A stretch of 64,000 nucleotides of DNA, from NCBI RefSeq assembly GCF_004004515.1, contig NZ_RXOL01000004.1, forward strand, positions 186,001 through 250,000, written 5' to 3'. The notes under the pieces were generated by a model. That model was given only the letters and a program-made list of their open reading frames with translations. It was not told the origin of the DNA and did not search any database. A program made the translations under genes and the position numbers. This document shows positions 39,416 through 47,313 of this stretch, one piece after another. Numbering within the stretch: position 1 is the first letter of the stretch; each line of letters opens with the position of its first letter. The DNA comes from Croceicoccus ponticola (lineage in GTDB: Bacteria; Pseudomonadota; Alphaproteobacteria; Sphingomonadales; Sphingomonadaceae).

Positions 39416-40215
39416 TCAGGTTCGTTTGAGGAAAGCGTCGACCGCCGCGCGGTGTTCTTCGCCCATGTGCATCAGCGCCTGCGTCGAAGCGGCCTGATCC
39501 AGCACGTCGTCTAGCGCGGCATCCCGCGCCAGCGTTTCAGCAGGCGCTTGGTGATCCGCTTCGTGCCTGGCGGATTGGCGGCGATCCGTGCGGCAAGTTC
39601 GAACGCGCGGTCGATCAGTTCATCGTCCGCAACGACCTGCGACACCAGCCCGATGGCCAGCGCCTGTTGCGCATCGACCCAATCGCCTGTCAGCGCCATT
39701 TCCGCGGCGCGGGAATAACCGACCACGGCGGGCAGCAGCCATGCGCCGCCATAGCCCGAAATCAGGCCAAGCTTCACGAAACTTTCGGCAAACCGCGCCG
39801 AAGCGCCCGCGATGCGGATGTCGCACATGCAGACCAGATCGCAGCCCGCCCCGACTGCCGCGCCGTTTACCGCGGCAATGACGGGCACCTCGATCGATTC
39901 GAACAAGCGGGGCAGGCGCTGGTTGCCATGGCGATAATTGTCGCGCGTCTCGGCTGGATCTTCGCTAACCAGCCCCGCACCCGGAATCATGTCGCTGAGA
40001 TCGCCGCCGGTGGAAAAGGCCTTGCCCGCGCCCGTCAGCACGACGCAGCGGATACGGCGGTCGGCATCGGCTGTCATGATGGCCGCTTCGAGCGCGTCGA
40101 GCATGACCACGCCTGTCAGCGGCTTGCGTTATTCGGGCATGTTCAGCGTCAGCAGGCGCATCGTGCCCCCGCCCCTGTCCTCGATCAGCACCGGGTCCTG
40201 CACGATCGTCTCCAT
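39416..40215 (-). pseudogene. Broken enoyl-CoA hydratase/isomerase (crotonase) gene
   Basis: Conceptual translation from the ATG at 40215 gives an enoyl-CoA hydratase, but codon 29 is TAA (40129-40131), just after LLTLNMPE where homologues read MPEKRN. The frame stays open from there to 39511 and contains the family core: GKAFSTGGDLSDM, EVPVIAAVNGAAVGAGCDLVCMCDIRIA and GLISGYGGAWLLP. Near 39530-39538 a one-base shift moves the rest into another frame. That frame continues in good family style (ARDAALDDVLDQAASTQALM) to a TGA at 39416. Two independent lesions suggest a decayed gene. A shortened product could start at 40110, but would lack the first strand and the C-terminal helices. Convergent with ugd, only 20 bp away. 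Confidence 0.82.
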
Positions 40216-40232
40216 TCCTATCCCCAATTTGC

Positions 40233-40673
40233 ACCGAGGGGCCTGTAAGCCGGGTTCTGTGACGCGGACGGTATGCCAAAGCGACACCGTATCCTCGCCG
40301 GCAGCCATTCATCTCGGCGCTGCGTTGCCACAGCGCTCCAGCAGCCAACCCGGACGATCACGGGGCGAAACGCCCCTGCCCTGCGCCTTGTCCCGAAGGA
40401 TTTCGGCCGGACGCGCCGTCCCTATTCGGCCTTGCTCCGGGTGGGGTTTGCCGTGCCGCTTCCGTTGCCGGTCGCGCGGTGCGCTTTTACCGCACCCTTT
40501 CACCCTTGCCTGTGCCTTTTGACGGGCCATCGGCGGTCTGCTCTCTGTGGCACTGTCCCTGATCCGCCCCGAGAGGCAGACCGGCGGGCGTTACCCGCCA
40601 CCCTTGTTTCGTGGAGCCCGGACTTTCCTCGGCATTCCATGCGGAATGACGCGGCTGCCCGGCCCCCCGGTGC
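40233..40673 (-). ncRNA. rnpB: RNase P RNA component (class A)
   Basis: The minus strand carries the class A RNase P landmarks in order: GAGGAAAGTCCGGGCTCC, the GGTAACGCC loop segment, ACAGAGAGCAGACCGCCGAT, AAGGGTGAAAGGGTGCGGT, AACCCCACCCGGAGCAAGGC, GAGATGAATGGCTGCC and finally ACAGAACCCGGCTTA. The ends pair (ACCGGGGGGCC with GGCCCCTCGGT) to form helix P1, which sets the approximate termini. This RNA cleaves the 5' leader from tRNA precursors together with RnpA. About 440 nt; termini accurate to a few bases. Confidence 0.96.
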
Positions 40674-40680
40674 GACACCC

Positions 40681-40708
40681 TATCTAGCGACGCGCCGCTA
40701 TCTCGCAA
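40681..40708 (-). promoter_or_regulatory. Candidate rnpB promoter
   Basis: On the minus strand TTGCGA (40708-40703), a 16-bp spacer and TAGATA (40686-40681) end 8 bp before the deduced 5' end of RNase P RNA. The element overlaps the 3' end of the amidase gene. Match to the sigma-70 consensus is partial (4 of 6 and 3 of 6). Confidence 0.4.
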
Positions 40709-41426
40709 GGCCCCTGTCCCGTTCGATCAGCAGGCCGAACAGGATAGCGCGCAATTCGCCATCGATTTCACCGTCGATCCGTTCGGGGCGAAAGCGGCGC
40801 TGGAACGCGGTAACCGCCGCGTGGCCGTCGGAAATGTCATATCCGAACCGCTCGAGCGCGAGGTAGAACGACCCGTCGTTGTCGAACGGGTTGCCAAGGT
40901 CGAGCTTCGTCGGGCGCGGCAGGGCCAGCCGATGCTTGGCCAGCCGGGCCCAGTCGAACTTTTCGCCGGGATCGTCCTTGCGCTGCGGGGCGACGTCGGA
41001 ATGGCCCACGATGTTGGCGCGCGGAATGTCGTGACGTTTCACGATGTCGTTCAGCAAAAGGATCAGCTGCTGCATCTGTGGTTCCGGGAAATCTTCGTAG
41101 CCCCAGGTATGGCCGGGATTGTCGAGCTCGATCCCGATGCTCGCCGAATTGATGTCGGTGTGACCGCGCCAATATGATCGGCCCGCGTGCCACGCGCGCT
41201 TGTCTTCTTCGACCAGCTGCACGATCTCGCCCTGCCGGGTTATGCAGTAATGGGCGCTAACCTTGCTTTCGGGGCTGCACATTTTTTCAACCGCCTCCCT
41301 GACATCGGGCATGTCGGTATAGTGAAGCACCACCATCGTCAGCGGCAGCGCGCGTTCATCCCAGTTGGGTGAAGGTGCAGCCCAGTCGATGTCCACGCGC
41401 GGACGGAACGGCCGCCGCTCAGGCAT
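40698..41426 (-). CDS. N-acetylmuramoyl-L-alanine amidase, AmpD/amidase_2 family
   Basis: Encodes 242 aa. The amidase_2 zinc residues are visible: H in MVVLHYTD near 33, and H and D in IVGHSDVAPQRKDDPGEKFDW near 142-162. ASIGIELDNPG is the family's central motif. No signal peptide is evident, so it is likely a cytoplasmic AmpD-type enzyme that cleaves anhydro-muropeptides during cell-wall recycling. I chose the ATG at 41426, which overlaps the end of chpT; longer starts would extend further into chpT. Confidence 0.9.
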   Translation of the reverse strand: MPERRPFRPRVDIDWAAPSPNWDERALPLTMVVLHYTDMPDVREAVEKMCSPESKVSAHYCITRQGEIVQLVEEDKRAWHAGRSYWRGHTDINSASIGIELDNPGHTWGYEDFPEPQMQQLILLLNDIVKRHDIPRANIVGHSDVAPQRKDDPGEKFDWARLAKHRLALPRPTKLDLGNPFDNDGSFYLALERFGYDISDGHAAVTAFQRRFRPERIDGEIDGELRAILFGLLIERDRGLAR

Positions 41427-42096
41427 GAAGCCCCGCGCCTGTTGCATGCTCTTGACCAGTGTGCGGCAGGATCGCGCCAAGCACGAGCGCGCCTTCCGTC
41501 TTGGCGTGCTGGACCCCGCCGCCGCAGCCCGCGCTGACCAGCCGGATCAGTTCAGCAGGCGCCGTATGAGCATTGAGTTCGTCCATCGGCATATCTCCGT
41601 CGAGAGCCCTGCCCACTTCGGTGGCAAAGGCAATCCGGGGCCCTTCGGCGCGGATGGCGATTTCGTGGGCGGAACCGCTGTCCTCCACCGCCAGTGTCAC
41701 GGTACCGCCGCGGGGCAAGGCTTCGATTGCGAACAGCGCGAAATTGAGCAGGACCTTCACCGCCGCCTTGGGCAGGCTGTCCACGTTCAGCGTCCATTGG
41801 ACCGAAACATCGCGCCCTTCGGCGGCCAGCGCGTCGACCAGTTCGCGGATCTCGGTAATCGGCAAGCGGGCATCGAAGCCCCCCGCCGCCCCGAAGGCAA
41901 GTCGGAAATAGCGCAGCTTCGTCGCGGTGCGCCGCGCCCCTCGCGCCAAAAGATCGATGCACTGTTCGCGCATGTCCGGATCGGTTTCGTCGACCAGCAG
42001 CTCGATCCCGTTGTTCATTCCACCAACCGGCGAAAGCAGGTCGTGGCACAGCCGCGAACACATCAGGTTGGCAAGAAGGGTGGGGTCGATGCTCAT
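41419..42096 (-). CDS. chpT: Histidine phosphotransferase ChpT
   Basis: Encodes 225 aa. The phospho-acceptor is H18 in CSRLCHDLLSPVGGMNNGIELL, followed by a degenerate HATPase-like domain without ATP-binding boxes, as in Caulobacter ChpT. ChpT passes phosphate from the hybrid kinase CckA to CtrA and CpdR, controlling cell-cycle, motility and division genes across alphaproteobacteria. The ATG at 42096 fits the family start. It overlaps the downstream amidase gene by 8 nt. Confidence 0.92.
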   Translation of the reverse strand: MSIDPTLLANLMCSRLCHDLLSPVGGMNNGIELLVDETDPDMREQCIDLLARGARRTATKLRYFRLAFGAAGGFDARLPITEIRELVDALAAEGRDVSVQWTLNVDSLPKAAVKVLLNFALFAIEALPRGGTVTLAVEDSGSAHEIAIRAEGPRIAFATEVGRALDGDMPMDELNAHTAPAELIRLVSAGCGGGVQHAKTEGALVLGAILPHTGQEHATGAGLHA

Positions 42097-42560
42097 GCGG
42101 CGGCTCTCCTTTTCACGTCGAGGACCGATAACCTGAATACGTTTACGAACCAGGTGCACCGGAGAAAAAACGCCTCCGTGCCGGTGACCGGCCCAGAGCC
42201 GGCAATCGCCCGAGATGGCGGCGTCATGATGGGGCGCGCGGCAGGTTCAACCATAATCGCCAAGTCCATAGCCGCGCCTACGAGTTGAGGAAAGCCGCGT
42301 AAGTATCGGGCGTCGCTGCCCGACTCCGGACCTGACCGGGAAACGAGGGCGAGGCCGCGCGGCGACAGAAAGATCGGATACGGACGTATCTGTAAAAAAT
42401 ACTGGTTCGGTAGTGGCGCGAGCGATCCTATTAAGCATCCCAGAGGCTCCTATAGGTTCTTCTAGGTTTCCAAGCGTTCGATTTCCCGCGAGAACATCGG
42501 CGTTGGTAACCGCGGCAAGTTCCATGCCGCGGCACAACATCGGTCAGGTCCGGATCGATG
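42097..42560. other. 464-bp structured non-coding region upstream of chpT
   Basis: No convincing gene. Three inverted repeats stand out. TCCGGACCTGACCG (42325-42338) is perfectly complementary to CGGTCAGGTCCGGA at 42541-42554, about 200 nt away. GATAC-GGAC-GTATC lies near 42371-42384. Beyond the right end is the 42562-42598 hairpin overlapping the JAMM gene. The middle part (about 42380-42480) is AT-richer than the flanks. A 97-codon open frame on the minus strand exists, but its codon use and composition are unlike coding DNA. It may hold the chpT promoter and perhaps an untranslated RNA. Confidence 0.45.
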
Positions 42561-43001
42561 TCACGGGAGCGGCCTCTCGGGGGATAGGCCGCTCCCGTAC
42601 GAGTTTGGGGCGCAGGTTCGTGTGAAACCGCCATCCGATATGCTGGCCTTGTCGTTCCGCCACCACCCTATCGCCTCGCCCGCCACGATCGCCCAAAGCC
42701 TCCCGTCACCCGGCGCCATTGCGCGATCGGTTGCCGACGGTTCGGGCAAACCCACAGGGTGCGAGTGATAATAACCGATCACTTCTACGCCACCCGCCCG
42801 CGCCGCCCGGTGCGCGGCGATCAGCGCGGCCGGGTCGATTTCGAAATGGCGTGCAGGTTCCGGGTGCACGTTGCGACAGGACCGGACTTCGCCGACCTTC
42901 CCGTCGCGGCCCAGCAACAGGCCGCAACATTCATGCGGATGCGCCGCTTTCGCTTCTGCGATCAGGCGCGCGTGAAGCCAGCTTGTCGTTTGCCTTTCCA
43001 T
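42561..43001 (-). CDS. JAMM/MPN-domain metallopeptidase (Mov34/MPN/PAD-1 family)
   Basis: Encodes 146 aa. The JAMM zinc motif is complete: E24 in HPHECCGLLLG and HxH-x7-S-x2-D at H79, H81, S89 and D92 within YYHSHPVGLPEPSATD. Stand-alone bacterial members cleave isopeptide or cysteine-adduct bonds, for example releasing cysteine from a sulfur-carrier protein. Here no ThiS/MoaD-like gene is adjacent, so the substrate is open. The start is 17 bp from the divergent RluD start. A 13-bp hairpin overlaps its last codons. Confidence 0.9.
   Translation of the reverse strand: MERQTTSWLHARLIAEAKAAHPHECCGLLLGRDGKVGEVRSCRNVHPEPARHFEIDPAALIAAHRAARAGGVEVIGYYHSHPVGLPEPSATDRAMAPGDGRLWAIVAGEAIGWWRNDKASISDGGFTRTCAPNSYGSGLSPERPLP
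42562..42598 (-). terminator. Hairpin overlapping the 3' end of the JAMM gene
   Basis: A 13-bp stem ACGGGAGCGGCCT / AGGCCGCTCCCGT with a 10-nt loop covers the last codons of the peptidase gene. There is no clear T-run on the minus strand, so it is either a weak terminator or a stabilising 3' structure. Confidence 0.45.
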
Positions 43002-43018
43002 CACCCATCTACCTAGCG

Positions 43019-43972
43019 ATGGGGGAAGTCGAAGTCATTCGCGGCGTTATCGAAACCGGCGGTCAGCGGCTGGACAAGGCGCTCGCCGATCTGACCGACA
43101 TGTCACGAGAGCGGATCAAGGCGCTGATCGCCGAAGGGCGCGTCCAAATTTCCGGAAAACCTGCCACCAGCGGCTCGGTCAAGCCAGCGCCGGGGGCGAA
43201 ATTCGCGATTGCCGTGCCCGCCGCCATCCCGGCAGAAGCGGCTGCCCAAGCCATCCCCCTCACCATCGTGTTCGAGGATCAGCATCTCGTCGTCATCGAC
43301 AAGCCTGCTGGCATGGTCGTGCATCCCGCTGCCGGGAACGCCAACGGGACCCTGGTGAATGCGTTGTTGCACCACTGCGCCGGTCAGCTTTCGGGCATCG
43401 GCGGGGTGGCCAGGCCAGGCATCGTCCATCGCATCGACAAGGACACCTCGGGCCTGATGGTCGTCGCGAAAAACGACGCCGCGCACGAAGGTTTGGCCAG
43501 GCAATTTGCCGATCACTCGATCGAACGGGTGTATAACGCAGTGGTCAAAGGGCATCCCAATCCGATGTCAGGCACGGTCGAAGGGTTGATCGGACGCAGC
43601 GACCGGGATCGCAAGAAAATGGCGGTCTTGCCGGAATTCACGATGCGCGGGAAACATGCGGTTACGCATTACACGACCCTGCGACGGCTGAAAGGCGCGA
43701 CGCTGGTGGAATGCAGGCTGGAAACCGGGCGCACCCATCAGATCCGCGTTCACATGTCGTCAATCGGAAATGCGCTATTAGGTGATCCTGTCTATGGACG
43801 TCCCGATTCGCGCCTCAGGCCGCTTCTCCAGCGGCTGAATTTTTCGAGACAGGCCCTTCACGCGGCCGTCCTTGGCTTCCTCCATCCCGTCACGGGCGAC
43901 CGGCTGCACTTTTCCAGCGACCTGCCCCCTGACATTCGGGAACTGATCGAGGAATTGAATGCTTTAGATTGA
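43019..43972 (+). CDS. RluD-type 23S rRNA pseudouridine synthase
   Basis: Encodes 317 aa. An S4 domain at about 15-65 (RLDKALADLTDMSRERIKALIAEGRVQISG) precedes the RluA-family catalytic domain. The aspartate is in GIVHRIDKDTSGLMVVAKND near 140, with TGRTHQIRVHMSSIGNALLGDPVYG near 240. RluD makes pseudouridines in helix 69 of 23S rRNA (1911, 1915, 1917 in E. coli), important for subunit joining. The best start is the ATG at 43019, although no clear ribosome binding site precedes it and only 17 bp separate it from the divergent JAMM gene. Confidence 0.9.
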   Translation: MGEVEVIRGVIETGGQRLDKALADLTDMSRERIKALIAEGRVQISGKPATSGSVKPAPGAKFAIAVPAAIPAEAAAQAIPLTIVFEDQHLVVIDKPAGMVVHPAAGNANGTLVNALLHHCAGQLSGIGGVARPGIVHRIDKDTSGLMVVAKNDAAHEGLARQFADHSIERVYNAVVKGHPNPMSGTVEGLIGRSDRDRKKMAVLPEFTMRGKHAVTHYTTLRRLKGATLVECRLETGRTHQIRVHMSSIGNALLGDPVYGRPDSRLRPLLQRLNFSRQALHAAVLGFLHPVTGDRLHFSSDLPPDIRELIEELNALD

Positions 43973-44088
43973 TAGAATCATCAACACATCGGGTGCGAAC
44001 GGGTCTATAAGGAAGGATGTGGCTCGCCAGTGCGGATGCCCAGCCGGGGTCCCAGCAGCGAGTTGACGCTAGAAAGGTTCGGTAGGAC

Positions 44089-44988
44089 GTGACGATTAAA
44101 TCAAAAGTGCCAGCGCTGGGCGGAGAGCAAAGCCTCAACCGCTACCTGGCCGAGATCAAGAAATTCCCGGTGCTGAAGCCCGAGCAGGAATACATGCTCG
44201 CCAAGCGCTATGCGGAACATGAAGACACTGAAGCGGCGGCCCAGCTGGTCACCAGCCATCTGCGTCTCGTGGCAAAGATTGCCATGGGCTATCGCGGCTA
44301 TGGCCTGCCCGTGTCGGACCTCATCTCCGAAGGCAACGTGGGCCTGATGCAGGGTGTGAAGAAGTTCGAGCCCGATCGCGGCTTCCGCCTCGCGACGTAC
44401 GCGATGTGGTGGATCAAGGCGTCGATCCAGGAATATATCCTGCGTTCGTGGAGCCTTGTGAAAATGGGCACCACCGCAGCACAGAAGAAGCTGTTCTTCA
44501 ACCTGCGTCGGATGAAAAAGAACCTCGAGGCTTTCGAGGATACCGATCTGCATCCCGACGACGTCACCACGATCGCGACGCAGCTTGGTGTGCCGGAGCA
44601 GGAGGTGGTCAACATGAACCGCCGCATGCTGATGGGCGGCGACGCTTCGCTCAACGTGTCGATGCGCGGCGACGAAGAAGGCGCCGGCCAATGGCAGGAC
44701 TGGTTGACCGACGACCGCCCGCTTCAGGACGAAACGGTCGCTGACGCAGAGGAAAAGCAGGTTCGCCACGAAATGCTGGTCGATGCGATGGACGTGCTGA
44801 ACGATCGGGAAAAGCACATCCTGACCGAACGCCGGCTGACCGAGAACCCGCAGACGCTTGAGGAGCTTTCGCAGGTTTATGACGTAAGCCGCGAACGCAT
44901 TCGCCAGATCGAGGTTCGCGCCTTCGAAAAGGTGCAGAAAGCGATGCAACGCATCGTTGGCGAAAGGCTCATGCCTCTCGCGGCTTGA
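44089..44988 (+). CDS. rpoH: RNA polymerase heat-shock sigma factor RpoH
   Basis: Encodes 299 aa. Regions 2.1-2.4 are clear (LRLVAKIAMGYRGYGLPVSDLISEGNVGLMQGVKKFEP ... FRLATYAMWWIKASIQEYILRSWSLVKMG). The RpoH box QKKLFFNLR at 132-140 distinguishes it from RpoD and RpoS. Region 4 carries the helix-turn-helix near VYDVSRERIRQIEVRAFEK. It directs transcription of chaperone and protease genes; clpB in this window has a candidate RpoH promoter. It starts with GTG at 44089 after TAGGA. Monocistronic with a strong terminator. Confidence 0.97.
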   Translation: MTIKSKVPALGGEQSLNRYLAEIKKFPVLKPEQEYMLAKRYAEHEDTEAAAQLVTSHLRLVAKIAMGYRGYGLPVSDLISEGNVGLMQGVKKFEPDRGFRLATYAMWWIKASIQEYILRSWSLVKMGTTAAQKKLFFNLRRMKKNLEAFEDTDLHPDDVTTIATQLGVPEQEVVNMNRRMLMGGDASLNVSMRGDEEGAGQWQDWLTDDRPLQDETVADAEEKQVRHEMLVDAMDVLNDREKHILTERRLTENPQTLEELSQVYDVSRERIRQIEVRAFEKVQKAMQRIVGERLMPLAA

Positions 44989-45008
44989 TCGTGAACACGA
45001 AAATCATG

Positions 45009-45044
45009 GGGCGGCGGCGATGGACAATCGCCGCCGCCCTTTTC
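45009..45044 (+). terminator. Rho-independent terminator after rpoH
   Basis: A 13-bp perfect stem GGGCGGCGGCGAT / ATCGCCGCCGCCC with a 5-nt loop is followed by TTTT, 20 bp after the rpoH stop. Confidence 0.9.
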
Positions 45045-45323
45045 GTATCCGCGTTCTGGCCGCGCCTTGTCGATGTCGACGCCCTGCCCGCGAGCGCACC
45101 TGCCTGAGAGTTCGGGCAATAAGCCCCGACCTCAAGTCGTGTCTCCATCCGGCCATCTCACGCAACGGGATTTGAGGCGGCAGTCGTGCGGCCATGACGC
45201 TTGTCGACGTTGCGCGACGGACGTGCCAGTCGCTCCCTCCCCATGACGTGATTTCACTTGCCGCCGTTCACCGCGGAGGTATCAACCGACACCTGTGGCA
45301 CGCCATGCTGCCGGAGAATTCCC

Positions 45324-46571
45324 ATGACCGTGCATATCGAGGCTGAATCGGGCGAAGACCTTGCGCATGTTAGCCCCGGTACGGTCCGCAACCCGGTCAT
45401 CTTCGCGCCGCTATTCGCGCCGTTCGGCGTCGGCAGCGGCTATGTCTCGGTCACTTTGGCATACCTGTTGGGCGAAGCCGGGCTGACCGTTGCGATCATC
45501 GCCACGCTGATCGCGGTCAATGCCTGGCCACAGACGGTGAAGATGCTGTGGGCGCCGTTCGTCGATACCATCGGCAATCCCAAGGCATGGTACGCCGTGG
45601 GCGCATTCAGCGTCGGAATTTCCATTCTGCTGATGTCGATCCTGCCCAAGACCGAGGCGCAGATTCCGCTGTTCATGGCGCTGATCGCGTTTTCGTCGGT
45701 CACCTCGACGTTCATTTCAATGTCCGCCGAAATCTTCATGGCGAACCAGGTGCCCGCCGAAATGCGCGGCAGGGCGAGCGGCTGGTCGCAAGCGGGGAAC
45801 CTGGGCGGTGCCGGCATCGGCGGCGGCGTTGGTCTGCTGCTGGCTGAAAACCTTGCGCAGCCGTGGATTTCGGGTGTCGTCATCGCCGTATTCTGCATGG
45901 CTTGCTGGCTGGCGACCTTATGGCTTCCGCGCTTCGTGAAGATCACCACCGAACTCAACTACGCGGGCGAACTGAAAGAGGTTCTGCGCAATGTCTGGGC
46001 CGTGGCGCGGTCGCGCGTCGGCTACCTCGCGCTGCTCATCATGCTGCTGCCGATCGGGTCGGGCGGCGTGCCGTGGGCCGCCATATCCAAGGAATGGGAA
46101 GCGGGCGGCAACATGGTCGCGCTGGTCAACGGGTTGGCAGGCGGTGTCGCATCGGTCGTCGGCGCGCTCGTCGCAGGGTTCGTGTGCGATCGGATGGAGC
46201 TGAAACGCGCCTATTCCTTATTCGGCATCCTCGTCGGCATCGTCGCTGTCGGCATGGCCTTTACCCCTCGCACTCCGATGGTGTTCGTCGTCGGCGTGCT
46301 TGCCTATCAGGTGATGATCGGCATGGCTTATACCGGCTATGCCGCCATCGTGCTCGAAGCGATCGGCAAGAAATCCGCGGCCACCAATTTCAACCTCATG
46401 GCGGCCCTGTCGAATATCCCGATCGCGGTCATGTCGATGGTCGACGGATATATGCACGACACTTACGGCACCGACGCCATGCTGCTGGGCGAACTGGCGT
46501 TCCCTGCGGCTGCGCTGGTCCTGTTCTGGCTGTTCGTCGCGCTGACCGGCCCCCGCCGCAGATCGGCGTAA
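45324..46571 (+). CDS. Major facilitator superfamily permease
   Basis: Encodes 415 aa with about 12 hydrophobic segments. The family motif between helices 2 and 3 appears as WAPFVDTIGNPKAWY, and AEIFMANQVPAEMRGRASGW is reminiscent of AmpG/PAT-type transporters. ATG 45324 has GGAG 8 nt upstream. The substrate is unknown; similarity in style to AmpG and co-direction with mtgA would fit a cell-wall-related solute, but that is a guess. Confidence 0.85.
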   Translation: MTVHIEAESGEDLAHVSPGTVRNPVIFAPLFAPFGVGSGYVSVTLAYLLGEAGLTVAIIATLIAVNAWPQTVKMLWAPFVDTIGNPKAWYAVGAFSVGISILLMSILPKTEAQIPLFMALIAFSSVTSTFISMSAEIFMANQVPAEMRGRASGWSQAGNLGGAGIGGGVGLLLAENLAQPWISGVVIAVFCMACWLATLWLPRFVKITTELNYAGELKEVLRNVWAVARSRVGYLALLIMLLPIGSGGVPWAAISKEWEAGGNMVALVNGLAGGVASVVGALVAGFVCDRMELKRAYSLFGILVGIVAVGMAFTPRTPMVFVVGVLAYQVMIGMAYTGYAAIVLEAIGKKSAATNFNLMAALSNIPIAVMSMVDGYMHDTYGTDAMLLGELAFPAAALVLFWLFVALTGPRRRSA

Positions 46572-46612
46572 GCCGGGTGGAAAGCGTCAGACCTATCCGC
46601 TAGGGGCAGGAC

Positions 46613-47308
46613 ATGGCCAAGGCACACACCCGCGGCATTTTTGCGCGCATTATCATTGGTATCGTCAAGATCGTCATCGCCTTCGTGCTGTTCAGCGCGC
46701 TGTGGGTGCTGGCCTATCGCGTAATCCCGGTGCCCGTCACCGCCACGATGCTGATGGATGAAAACGGCATCACCAAGGATTGGGAGCCTCTGTCGAACAT
46801 CGATCGCGACATGGTCCGCGCGGTAATTGCGGCCGAAGACGGAAAATTCTGCACCCACGACGGTTTCGACCGCGAGGCTATCGAAAAAGCTATTCAGAAA
46901 AATGCCGAGGGCGGTCGCATTCGCGGCGGTTCGACGATCAGCCAGCAGGCCGCGAAAAACGCATTCCTGTGGCAAGGCGGCGGCTATTTCCGCAAAGGAC
47001 TGGAGGCGTGGTTCACGTTCCTAATCGAAAAGCTGTGGGGCAAGCGGCGGATCATGGAAGTCTATCTCAATGTCGCGGAAACCGGCATCGGCACTTATGG
47101 GGTCGAGGCCGGTTCGGTGCGCTATTTTGACCACGGCGCTGACCGCTTGTCGACGACAGAGGCTGCGCGCATGGCCGCCGCGCTGCCGCTGCCGAAAAAG
47201 CGATCGGTGAAAAACCCGACCGGCTGGCTGGCGCGGCATGGCAACACGATCAGGTCGCGCATCGGCGTGGTTGCGCGTGACGGCCTCGACTCCTGCGTTT
47301 ACGAGTGA
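46613..47308 (+). CDS. mtgA: Monofunctional peptidoglycan glycosyltransferase MtgA
   Basis: Encodes 231 aa. One N-terminal membrane helix (about 13-35) precedes a GT51 domain with AAEDGKFCTHDGFD near 75-88 (first catalytic Glu), RGGSTISQQAAKNAFLW near 104-120, and MEVYLNVAETGIGTYGVEA near 145-163 (second Glu). It polymerises lipid II into glycan strands, without a transpeptidase domain. The stop overlaps a GTG of the following CDF gene. Confidence 0.95.
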   Translation: MAKAHTRGIFARIIIGIVKIVIAFVLFSALWVLAYRVIPVPVTATMLMDENGITKDWEPLSNIDRDMVRAVIAAEDGKFCTHDGFDREAIEKAIQKNAEGGRIRGGSTISQQAAKNAFLWQGGGYFRKGLEAWFTFLIEKLWGKRRIMEVYLNVAETGIGTYGVEAGSVRYFDHGADRLSTTEAARMAAALPLPKKRSVKNPTGWLARHGNTIRSRIGVVARDGLDSCVYE

Positions 47309-47313
47309 CGGCC

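Noticed and set aside
42247..42540. 97-codon open frame on the minus strand upstream of chpT
   Set aside because: Composition changes along its length, codon use is unlike neighbouring genes, there is no ribosome binding site, and it overlaps the inverted repeats. More likely non-coding.
42325..42560. Similarity of CGGTCAGGTCCGGA to the conserved core of signal recognition particle RNA
   Set aside because: The core is present on both strands as the two arms of the inverted repeat, but the essential following GGAAGGAAGCAG segment and the flanking helix are missing, so this is not a normal SRP RNA.
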